DNA from: Pedobacter sp. FW305-3-2-15-E-R2A2
GTDB taxonomy: Bacteria > Bacteroidota > Bacteroidia > Sphingobacteriales > Sphingobacteriaceae
Assembly (NCBI RefSeq): GCF_038446955.1
Contig: NZ_CP151803.1
Span: 1,922,001 to 1,986,000, forward strand
DNA length: 64,000 nucleotides
Reading direction: 5' to 3'
The position numbers and the translations under genes were made by a program. Below, piece by piece: positions 1 through 5,894 of this stretch; position 1 is the stretch's first letter, and the number at the start of each line of letters is the position of its first letter. Under the pieces are notes generated by a model. It saw only the letters and a program-made list of their open reading frames with translations, was not told the origin of the DNA and ran no database searches.

Positions 1-1
1 C

Positions 2-1183
2 TTTGCAGACAACAGGCAATTGTCTTTATTGCTGCTGGTTATTACTACCATGTTGTTGTGTCTGACCTGGGCGATTAAGCTGAACCTGCCAAGCATCTAT
101 TATATTCCTTTCTGTATCGTTCCGATCATCATCAGGATCTTATTTGATACCAGGTTGGCGCTTTACCTGCATTTGCTGGTGATTCTCATTGCGGGCTTCT
201 TTGTGCCTAATAGTTTTGAATTCGTCTTCTATCAGATTACTTCCGGAATGGTGGCGATTTACAGCATCAGGAATCTGATCAAAAGAGAACAATTGCTATT
301 GTCCGCTTTATTCATCTTATCCGCTTACTTTGTTTCCTTTGTAGGCATCGGTTTATTAAGAGAGGGATCGTTCGACCAGATCGAATGGATTAATTTTGTT
401 CCTTTCATCATCAGTGTATTGTTGTCTTTACTGGCTTACCCTTTAATCTATGCTTTTGAAAGGATGTTTGGCATCACTTCCGATGTGGCCCTGATCGAGC
501 TGACCAATACGAACAACAAACTCCTAAGGGAGCTTGCATTTAAAGCTCCGGGTACTTTCCAGCATTCTTTACAAGTGGCCAACCTGGCTGAAGCAGCGAT
601 CTTTAAAATAGGAGGGAATTCCCTATTGGTAAGAGCGGGTGCCTTATATCATGACATCGGTAAGATTGAGAACCCTCAGTATTTTATAGAGAATCAAAAT
701 ACAGCCCTTAGCCCGCATGATAAGTTGCCATATGAGCAAAGTGCCCAGATCATTATTAAACATGTTCACAAGGGTATCGAGATTACGCGCAGGCATCAAT
801 TGCCGGAAAGTATCATCGACTTTATCAGAACACACCATGGAAATACCAGGGTCGATTATTTTTATCAGAGCTTTTTAAAGAATTCTCCGGAGAAATTTGT
901 GGATGAAAATATCTTCCGATACCCTGGTCCGATCCCTTTTTCTAAAGAAACTGGTGTTTTAATGCTCGCAGATTCGGTGGAAGCGGCCTCAAGAAGCCTG
1001 AAAAATCCGGACGCTCAAAGTATAAATGACATCGTCGAACGGATCATTAACTATAAATTAGAACAAAATCAATTAGATAACTGCGATATTACTTTAAAAG
1101 ATTTAGAAACTATAAAGCTGATCTTCAAGACGATGCTTATGAGCATCTATCATGTGCGTATAGATTACTTACAAAATGTGTAA
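2..1183 (+). CDS. 7TM-HD (PgpH-like) phosphohydrolase, 5'-truncated by window edge
   Basis: The reading frame is open from base 2, so the true start lies upstream. The visible part begins with about six hydrophobic membrane segments (roughly the first 150 codons), followed by a cytoplasmic HD domain. An HDIG-type domain is shown by a conserved His in FQHSLQVANLA (about codon 182 counting from base 20) and the HD pair in LYHDIGKIENPQYF. Further HD residues are in RTHHGNTRVDYFY and LADSVEAASRSL. In the 7TM-HD family this domain hydrolyses c-di-AMP; the usual N-terminal extracytoplasmic domain is outside the window. The substrate is inferred from the family only. It ends about 80 bp before tRNA-Ser and does not appear to share its promoter. 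Confidence 0.85.
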   Translation, partial: FADNRQLSLLLLVITTMLLCLTWAIKLNLPSIYYIPFCIVPIIIRILFDTRLALYLHLLVILIAGFFVPNSFEFVFYQITSGMVAIYSIRNLIKREQLLLSALFILSAYFVSFVGIGLLREGSFDQIEWINFVPFIISVLLSLLAYPLIYAFERMFGITSDVALIELTNTNNKLLRELAFKAPGTFQHSLQVANLAEAAIFKIGGNSLLVRAGALYHDIGKIENPQYFIENQNTALSPHDKLPYEQSAQIIIKHVHKGIEITRRHQLPESIIDFIRTHHGNTRVDYFYQSFLKNSPEKFVDENIFRYPGPIPFSKETGVLMLADSVEAASRSLKNPDAQSINDIVERIINYKLEQNQLDNCDITLKDLETIKLIFKTMLMSIYHVRIDYLQNV

Positions 1184-1189
1184 ATTTTT

Positions 1190-1220
1190 TTTGGATCAAT
1201 GAATGAAGTTACTATATTTG
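1190..1220 (+). promoter_or_regulatory. Bacteroidota-type promoter for tRNA-Ser
   Basis: TTTG at 1190-1193 and TATATTTG at 1213-1220 are separated by 19 nt. This fits the -33 TTTG / -7 TAnnTTTG consensus of the Bacteroidota primary sigma factor. It lies 43 bp upstream of the tRNA-Ser 5' end. Confidence 0.6.
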
Positions 1221-1263
1221 CAATCCCGAAAAACAGGAGCGTTTTTCGGAAAAGAATTGAAAA

Positions 1264-1351
<88 letters not shown>

Positions 1352-1437
1352 TGAAATAGTGATTTGCAAAATAGGATATGTAGTTTTAATATCGTTCCTT
1401 TGCAGCCCTTCGAAAAAGGGAAAAGAAGATACCAGTT

Positions 1438-1511
1438 CGGGGTGTAGCGTAGCCCGGTATCGCGCCTGCTTTGGGAGCAGGAGGTCGTAGGTTCGAATCC
1501 TGCCACCCCGA
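1438..1511 (+). tRNA. tRNA-Pro (anticodon TGG), copy 1
   Basis: A 74-nt tRNA. Acceptor stem CGGGGTG/CACCCCG with discriminator A1511. The anticodon arm CCTGC-TTTGGGA-GCAGG gives anticodon TGG. The T-arm GGTTCGAATCC is present and CCA is not encoded. Confidence 0.95.
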
Positions 1512-1570
1512 CACAAATTACCTGGAAAGGTAGTTTTATAATGACCAGTTAAAAAAAGAAGATACCAGTT

Positions 1571-1644
1571 CGGGGTGTAGCGTAGCCCGGTATCGCGCCT
1601 GCTTTGGGAGCAGGAGGTCGTAGGTTCGAATCCTGCCACCCCGA
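1571..1644 (+). tRNA. tRNA-Pro (anticodon TGG), copy 2
   Basis: Identical over 74 nt to the copy 133 bp upstream. By chance or design the three bases after the discriminator read CCA (1645-1647); the other two copies lack this. Confidence 0.95.
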
Positions 1645-1700
1645 CCAAATTACTTGGAAGAGTAGTTTAATATTGACCAGTAAAAAAGAAGATACCAGTT

Positions 1701-1774
1701 CGGGGTGTAGCGTAGCCCGGTATCGCGCCTGCTTTGGGAGCAGGAGGTCGTAGGTTCGAATCCTGCCACCCCGA
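1701..1774 (+). tRNA. tRNA-Pro (anticodon TGG), copy 3
   Basis: Third identical copy. It is the one nearest the integrase, so its 3' half is the natural candidate for an attachment core. No second copy of this 3' end was seen elsewhere in the window, so the far end of any element is not located. Confidence 0.95.
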
Positions 1775-1802
1775 CAACATAGATGTCAAATTCTATCAAA
1801 AA

Positions 1803-1834
1803 CCCTCTAAATTTCACAGTTTAGAGGTTTTTTT
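1803..1834 (+). terminator. Rho-independent terminator of the tRNA cluster
   Basis: An 8-bp stem CCTCTAAA/TTTAGAGG (1804-1811 with 1820-1827), an 8-nt loop and a run of seven T at 1828-1834, placed 30 bp after the last tRNA-Pro. Confidence 0.8.
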
Positions 1835-2014
1835 CGTTTTAGTCATATCAAAGAAAAGCAATGAATATCAAGGTTTTTATGCCCTATTCTACACCCTCTT
1901 TTTTTCAGCTATAATTGTCCTTCAAAAAAAAGTAAAAATGACTACTTGAGTTTTTTGTTATACCGCCTTTTTTAACCCTGTGTTTTGTTCCTCTAATTCT
2001 TTAAAAACAGGAGA

Positions 2015-2040
2015 GGGCATAAGGGCATAAAAGGGCATAA
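2015..2040 (+). repeat. Three direct repeats GGGCATAA upstream of the integrase
   Basis: GGGCATAA occurs at 2015-2022, 2023-2030 and 2033-2040, ending 13 bp before the integrase ATG. Iterated octamers here could be arm-type sites for the recombinase or an operator. This is inference from position only. Confidence 0.5.
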
Positions 2041-2053
2041 ATCATATTAAAAT

Positions 2054-3305
2054 ATGAAAAGCCCAAACACATTTAGTCTATCATTTTTCCTAAAAAAGGA
2101 CAAAATGAAAGAAGGTAGAGCCCCATTATTTGTTCGGATTACTTTAAATAGTAAATTTTCTGATATTTCAACCAAGAAAAGGGTTGATGTTTCTGCATGG
2201 AATCAAACTAAACAAACTCTTTCTGGCAATGGTAAGGAAGAAGCACTAGTTAGAGAGAAAATTCGGTTACTGATAAATGATATTAATAACGCATATAACG
2301 ACCTGAAATATGAAAATAAGCCATTGTCTTCGGAAACTATAAAAGCAAGGGTAGAAGGGTATGATAAGGAACCATGTACCCTGAATTCTCTATTGAGTCA
2401 CCATAATATTGACCTGGCATCATTAATCGAACCTGGGACTTTAAAAAATTATTTTTCTACCGAACGTTTTTTAAAAGAATTTTTGATAAAACAGAGAAAG
2501 GTGAAAGATATTTATCTAGATAAAATTGACAATAAGTTCATAACCGATTTTGGTATATATATGCTTAACCGTGTGCCAGATAAGGGGCAGAAGCCTTGTG
2601 GAAATAACACACTTATGAAGCACATGGAACGCTTTAAGAAGGTATTTGGAGTTGCTTTGAAAAACGGATGGACTATGAATCAGCCTTTCCTTCATTTTGA
2701 ACGGAAAATAATACATAAAGATGGTGACTGTCTCGAAATTGAAGAATTGAACCGAACCAGAGCCCTTGATGGATTGAAAAGCGGTCAATTAATCGTTCGT
2801 GATCTTTTTGTGTTTTGTTGTTTAACTGGACTGGCGTATTGTGATTTGGTAAGTCTTGCTAAAGAGCATCTGGTTAAAGATAGTGGCGGGGAGTATTGGA
2901 TTGAGATGATCAGGCAGAAAAATAGAAACTTTACACAACGTAAATTTCATGTTCTATTGCTCTCTGAAGCACTGGAGATTATTAAAAGATATAAAAACAA
3001 CCAGTTTGCGATAGAAAATAAAACGATTTTCCCATCCTTTTCAAATCAGATTGTAAACCGTTATCTTAAAATTATCGCCGAGGTGGCTAATATTAATAAA
3101 TCAGTCACCTTTCACTTGGCTAGGCACACTTTTGCTACAACAGTTACACTTGAAAACGGGGTTCCAATGGAAAGTGTATCGCACATGCTTGGGCACGCAA
3201 GTATCAGAACAACTCAGATATTCAAAAGTAAAAAAGAAGAAGGTTCTGAATGATATGATAGGTCTTAGAGCAAAATTACAAGTAAAACTATTGGAAGTTT
3301 TTTAA
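2054..3305 (+). pseudogene. Tyrosine recombinase (integrase), frameshifted at its C-terminus
   Basis: The reading frame from ATG 2054 runs to TGA 3253 (399 aa). It has the layout of Bacteroidota site-specific tyrosine recombinases: an N-terminal Arm-type domain, a SAM-like core-binding domain (about 110-210) and a catalytic domain. HLARHTFATT supplies the His-x-x-Arg and LGHAS the second His. The motif TGLAYCDL lacks the first catalytic Arg, as reported for IntDOT-type enzymes. The ending QIFKSKKEEGSE has no nucleophilic tyrosine. Shifting to the +1 frame at about 3218 gives Y-S-K-V-K and then a normal family ending through TAA 3303-3305. The pattern fits loss of two bases from an ATATAT run, or gain of one. 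As written the enzyme should be inactive. It lies next to tRNA-Pro, as expected for an integrative element. Confidence 0.75.
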
Positions 3306-3480
3306 TCTTGTGTAAGTACCTGGTGTGACCCTCTTTCCCGGAGGGGTAATTGTGTCAGAAATTATTACAGTGCCCCGGAGAAAAAAGCTGTAATGAAGTA
3401 AAATGTGAAAGGTACTGGTGACTGAACCATCGCAACTGATACAAGGGACGTTGGCATAACGATAGTGTATTATGAACAAG
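3306..3480. other. Non-coding stretch, possibly a structured RNA
   Basis: No convincing gene. Several GC-rich self-complementary segments (for example around 3329-3347, ACCCTC with GAGGGGT) contrast with the AT-rich surroundings, and the stretch ends directly in a strong terminator at 3481. A small RNA transcript ending there is possible, but no known family was recognised. Confidence 0.25.
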
Positions 3481-3508
3481 AGGCCCTTTCAGAGGGCCTT
3501 TCGTTTGT
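3481..3508 (+). terminator. Rho-independent terminator
   Basis: Stem AGGCCCT/AGGGCCT (3481-3487 with 3493-3499), 5-nt loop, then a T-rich tail TTTCGTTTG. It ends whatever is transcribed from the integrase side. Confidence 0.65.
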
Positions 3509-3554
3509 TGTGAAGTGCTGGATATTGTTTTTTAAATGCAACTTGTTGATTATG

Positions 3555-3927
3555 TGACATTTGGCCCTATGAATAGAATTTAAGTCTCCCGAACTTAGTA
3601 CTAGATATCGGATGATATTAAAGTATGAAAAACTTTGAAATAAGACTCACAGGTACACAATGCTAACCAAATATCAGAGGGCAGGTTGAGCACATTCAAA
3701 ATCTTCATACAGATTTTATTAAAAGATTTAATGAGAGATAACTGACTTGATCGAATCTCTATTAGGTCTTAAAGTATAAACACCGATAGTTTTGCAAAAC
3801 AACTTAGTAAAAGGGGATAAACCGAAAACCTTGAATAGAGTAGGTAAAAAAGGAGATAGCCGAAAATCCGAAGAAGAGTAGGCATAAAGTTTTTATTGCT
3901 TTTTGATGTATAAAAGCATTGATTATT
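3555..3927 (+). repeat. Long leader repeat, copy A (upstream of small paralogue 1)
   Basis: About 370 nt of untranslated DNA, related along its length to 4205-4576. Shared blocks are hairpin TAAGT/ACTTA (3581-3585/3593-3597), hairpin ATATC-GGAT-GATAT (3605-3618), a CTCACAGGTACA block, the palindrome GTTTTGCAAAAC (3789-3800), two imperfect 37-nt repeats containing CCGAAAA and AGAGTAGG (3809-3844 and 3846-3883), and the terminal hairpin at 3897-3918. Stems are kept while spacers differ, which suggests a functional leader RNA or regulatory region. Confidence 0.6.
3897..3918 (+). promoter_or_regulatory. Conserved pre-start hairpin, copy 1
   Basis: Stem TGCTTTT/AAAAGCA with loop TGATGTAT, ending 9 nt before the ATG of small paralogue 1. 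The same loop and pairing recur before all five paralogues. It may be a 5'-UTR hairpin controlling translation; the TATAAAA part could alternatively belong to a promoter. Confidence 0.55.
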
Positions 3928-4167
3928 ATGGCAGATTGGTATTTACGGAGTAATGGCGCTAATATATTTGACCCAAACAGTTATACTTTTGTTGGCTCAA
4001 GTGCGCCGGCTTGTCCCGGTAACGGGTATGTATGTGCGGTACGGGCGGAAGACAATGGTTCAGGCTTAGGTAAACCTAATCTGACACCAGCATTGCAATA
4101 TCAAATAACTATCGCTTTAAGTACAGGTGTGGATCAACAAGACGTACTCTTAAGGTCGCTGCCTTAA
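3928..4167 (+). CDS. Small two-cysteine protein, tandem paralogue 1 (unknown function)
   Basis: A 79-aa protein of a family not recognised here. Start ATG 3928 is chosen because all five copies align from three to seven codons before the WYLR/WYVR motif. Conserved features are W-Y-L-R near the N-terminus, SYT, a CPGxxxxC pair, AEDNGSG, ALSTGVDQ and a C-terminal LLRS. There is no signal peptide or membrane segment, so a cytosolic location is likely. This copy is the most divergent, with NIFDPN in place of ADPxxP and an extra residue pair before NLTP. It has its own long leader, so it is probably transcribed separately. Confidence 0.7.
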   Translation: MADWYLRSNGANIFDPNSYTFVGSSAPACPGNGYVCAVRAEDNGSGLGKPNLTPALQYQITIALSTGVDQQDVLLRSLP

Positions 4168-4204
4168 TTAATAATCTCGGACAACAACTGGTTCAAAAAG
4201 TTTT

Positions 4205-4576
4205 TGGGTCATTTGACCCTATGAATAGAATTTAAGTCTACCGAACTTAACATTAGATATCGGATGATATTTAACGTTTGATAAATTTTGAAATAACACT
4301 CACAGGTACATAATGCTAACCAAACATCAAAGGAATCGCTGAGTATAATCAAAATTTTCATCCGCATTTATGGGAGGATCTAATGGATAACAATTTATCA
4401 AAAGTATTAAGGATTCTTAAAACAGTTCATACTAAAAGTTTTGCAAAACAAATTAGTAAAAGGAAGTTGCCGAATATCCTTACCATAGTAGGCAAGAGGG
4501 AGATGCTGAAAACCCTGGAATAGAGTAAGCATATGATTAAAGTTTATGCTTTTTGATTTATAAAAGCAGTAATGCG
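4205..4576 (+). repeat. Long leader repeat, copy B (upstream of small paralogue 2)
   Basis: The diverged second copy of the leader at 3555-3927, with the same block order. Hairpin TTAAGT/ACTTAA (4232-4237/4245-4250) is one pair longer than in copy A. Hairpin ATATC-GGAT-GATAT (4257-4270) and palindrome GTTTTGCAAAAC (4438-4449) are identical, and the paired 37-nt repeats are at 4458-4493 and 4494-4530. A GGGTC/GACCC stem at 4206-4219 is not conserved in copy A. Confidence 0.6.
4547..4568 (+). promoter_or_regulatory. Conserved pre-start hairpin, copy 2
   Basis: Stem TGCTTTT/AAAAGCA with loop TGATTTAT, 8 nt before the ATG at 4577. Confidence 0.55.
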
Positions 4577-4810
4577 ATGTCAGAATATTTTTTAAGGATC
4601 AATTTTGCAGATCCAAACGACCCATTGAGTTATACTTCAGTAGGCAGCACCAAACCTGGATGTCCTGGTACAGGTAAGATTTGTTCACTACTTGCTGAAA
4701 ATGATGGAACTGGTCATCCGGTTATTACATCACAGATTCAAGCACAAATGGTAACAGCATTAAGTACAGGAGTAGACCAGCCATTAGTAGTTCTTAGGTT
4801 TTTGGACTAG
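4577..4810 (+). CDS. Small two-cysteine protein, tandem paralogue 2 (unknown function)
   Basis: 77 aa. The ATG at 4577 matches the other copies; an upstream in-frame TTG at 4553 would run through the hairpin. It shows YFLR for WYLR, ADPNDPLSYTSVGS, CPGTGKIC, AENDGTG, ALSTGVDQP and a C-terminal VLRF. Only the two CPG-x3-C cysteines are present. The 96 nt to the next copy hold only the short hairpin and no obvious terminator, so copies 2 and 3 may share a transcript. Confidence 0.7.
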   Translation: MSEYFLRINFADPNDPLSYTSVGSTKPGCPGTGKICSLLAENDGTGHPVITSQIQAQMVTALSTGVDQPLVVLRFLD

Positions 4811-4874
4811 AAGTGAATATCTACTTTTCTGAAAAAAACTAATTTAAATTTATTATCTAACTAAAGTTTTCTGA

Positions 4875-4896
4875 TGTCTTTTGATTTATAAAGATA
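4875..4896 (+). promoter_or_regulatory. Conserved pre-start hairpin, copy 3
   Basis: Stem TGTCTTT/AAAGATA with loop TGATTTAT. The paired bases differ from copies 1 and 2, yet pairing is kept through compensating changes and one G-U pair. It ends 10 nt before the ATG at 4907. Confidence 0.55.
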
Positions 4897-4906
4897 TCCT
4901 ATAATT

Positions 4907-5140
4907 ATGGCAAATTGGTATGTACGGATCACAGGAGCTGATCCAACTCTTCCAGCAAGTTATACGCTTGTGGGCATTAATCCTCCTTCCTGTCCAGGAA
5001 CAGGAAAAATTTGCTCAATCAAAGCTGATGATGATGGCACTGGTTTACCCATTATTACACCTGCGCTTCAATCTGAAATAGCTGCAGCATTAAGCACAAA
5101 TGTCGATCAGCCGAATGCTTTATTAAGGTCAGCGACCTAA
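4907..5140 (+). CDS. Small two-cysteine protein, tandem paralogue 3 (unknown function)
   Basis: 77 aa from ATG 4907. It reads WYVRITGADPTLPASYTLVG, then CPGTGKIC, KADDDGTG, PIITPALQ, ALSTNVDQP and LLRS. It is closest to the family consensus and has no length anomaly. It is followed within 10 nt by a strong terminator, so it ends a transcript. Confidence 0.7.
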   Translation: MANWYVRITGADPTLPASYTLVGINPPSCPGTGKICSIKADDDGTGLPIITPALQSEIAAALSTNVDQPNALLRSAT

Positions 5141-5149
5141 AATTATCAT

Positions 5150-5188
5150 AAAAGCATGAGACAAAACCTCATGCTTTTATCTATTTTT
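5150..5188 (+). terminator. Rho-independent terminator after paralogue 3
   Basis: 11-bp stem AAAAGCATGAG/CTCATGCTTTT (5150-5160 with 5168-5178), 7-nt loop, then a T-rich tail. Confidence 0.8.
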
Positions 5189-5205
5189 TACTAAAGTTTT
5201 TCGCT

Positions 5206-5227
5206 TGTTTTTTGATGTATAAAAGCA
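5206..5227 (+). promoter_or_regulatory. Conserved pre-start hairpin, copy 4
   Basis: Stem TGTTTTT/AAAAGCA (one T-G wobble) with loop TGATGTAT, 9 nt before the ATG at 5237. It lies after the terminator at 5150-5188, so transcription of this copy must start between them. That places a promoter within or next to the conserved AAAGTTTTT-hairpin block. Confidence 0.55.
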
Positions 5228-5236
5228 TTCTTGCTT

Positions 5237-5470
5237 ATGTTTAACTGGTATTTAAGGCATTTATGTGCTGATCCAAATGATCCGGAAAGTTATACTTCAA
5301 CTGGTTCCAGTAAACCGTCTTGCCCAGGTTCGACGCGGATTTGTGCAATTTTTGCGGAAGATGATGGCACCGGGCGTCCAATAATTACACCGACACTTCA
5401 ATCGCAGATGGTAACTGCATTGAGCACCGGAGTGGATCAGCCATTGGTGCTGCTAAGGTCAGCTTGTTAG
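5237..5470 (+). CDS. Small cysteine-containing protein, tandem paralogue 4 (unknown function)
   Basis: 77 aa from ATG 5237; an in-frame TTG two codons upstream is less likely. It begins with FNWYLRHLCADPNDPESYTS, followed by CPGSTRIC, AEDDGTG, PIITPTLQ, ALSTGVDQPLVLLRSAC. It has two extra cysteines compared with copies 2 and 3: one before ADP and one at the C-terminus. The terminator upstream implies its own promoter. Confidence 0.7.
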   Translation: MFNWYLRHLCADPNDPESYTSTGSSKPSCPGSTRICAIFAEDDGTGRPIITPTLQSQMVTALSTGVDQPLVLLRSAC

Positions 5471-5523
5471 AAGCGAGCAGGTATTACTGTATTTTTGAAA
5501 CCGATAAATTAAAGTTTTTCGCT

Positions 5524-5543
5524 TGCTTTTGATATATAAAGCA
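5524..5543 (+). promoter_or_regulatory. Conserved pre-start hairpin, copy 5
   Basis: Stem TGCTTT/AAAGCA with loop TGATATAT. Both arms are shortened by one T-A pair compared with copy 1, so pairing is retained. It ends 9 nt before the ATG at 5553. Confidence 0.5.
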
Positions 5544-5552
5544 TTCCAATGT

Positions 5553-5798
5553 ATGTGTTGTAGCAATTGTAAATGGTATGTTAGGATTTGTGGTGCTGAT
5601 CCAACTCTTCCAACAAGTTATACTTTCATGGGGTCAAATCCCCCAAGTTGTCCAGGCACCGGGAAAGTATGTTCAATTTGTGCCCAAGACGATGGAACCG
5701 GCTATCCGGTCATTGATTCATGTTTAATGCAACAAATGATTTTAGCATTAAGCTTAGGTATTGATCAGCCATGTGTAACGTTAAGATCGAATTGTTGA
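5553..5798 (+). CDS. Cysteine-rich small protein, tandem paralogue 5 (unknown function)
   Basis: 81 aa from ATG 5553, the only ATG that keeps the hairpin-to-start spacing of the other copies. It has the family core (WYVR, ADPTLPTSYT, CPGTGKVC, QDDGTG, ALSLGIDQP, LRS) plus many extra cysteines: a CCSNC cluster before WYVR, one in RICGAD, and others in SICA, DSC, QPC and the final residue. The family cysteine count rises from two in copies 1-3 to four in copy 4 and about ten here. Metal binding or disulfides are possible, but nothing in the sequence proves either. Confidence 0.68.
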   Translation: MCCSNCKWYVRICGADPTLPTSYTFMGSNPPSCPGTGKVCSICAQDDGTGYPVIDSCLMQQMILALSLGIDQPCVTLRSNC

Positions 5799-5833
5799 GT
5801 TTTGAGAAAAGGACATCATTGAACGTTCATAAC

Positions 5834-5876
5834 TATTTAAATAAGCATGAATACAGTCACTCATGCTTATTTAAAT
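5834..5876. terminator. Perfect inverted repeat between convergent genes, probable bidirectional terminator
   Basis: 16-bp perfect stem ATTTAAATAAGCATGA/TCATGCTTATTTAAAT with a 10-nt loop, between the last small paralogue (+) and the TlpA-like gene (-). Its core AAGCATGA is shared with the terminator at 5150. Confidence 0.6.
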
Positions 5877-5894
5877 TAGAACAAGCAGTATAAG

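Larger units (their letters stand above)
1425..1774 (+). repeat. Tandem tRNA-Pro repeat units (~130 bp, three copies)
   Basis: Three tandem units begin with GAAGATACCAGTT at 1425, 1558 and 1688. Each contains an identical tRNA-Pro. The spacers after copies 1 and 2 are clearly related (AAATTACCTGGAAAGGTAG against AAATTACTTGGAAGAGTAG) but diverged, while the tRNAs are identical. The third unit loses similarity just after the tRNA, where the integrase region begins. Confidence 0.85.

Noticed and set aside
3809..3883. Tandem glycine riboswitch, suggested by two repeated GGAGAT...CCGAAAA units
   Set aside because: The units lack the conserved glycine-riboswitch core and the expected stems; kept only as an unclassified repeat.
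4553..4576. Upstream TTG starts for small paralogues 1, 2, 4 and 5
   Set aside because: They would place the start within or right behind the conserved hairpin and break the alignment with copy 3; the ATG starts give equal spacing.
3555..5798. Diversity-generating retroelement or CRISPR-like array, suggested by the repeated small genes
   Set aside because: No reverse transcriptase, no template repeat with A-biased changes, and the repeats are whole genes with normal divergence, not short regular repeats.
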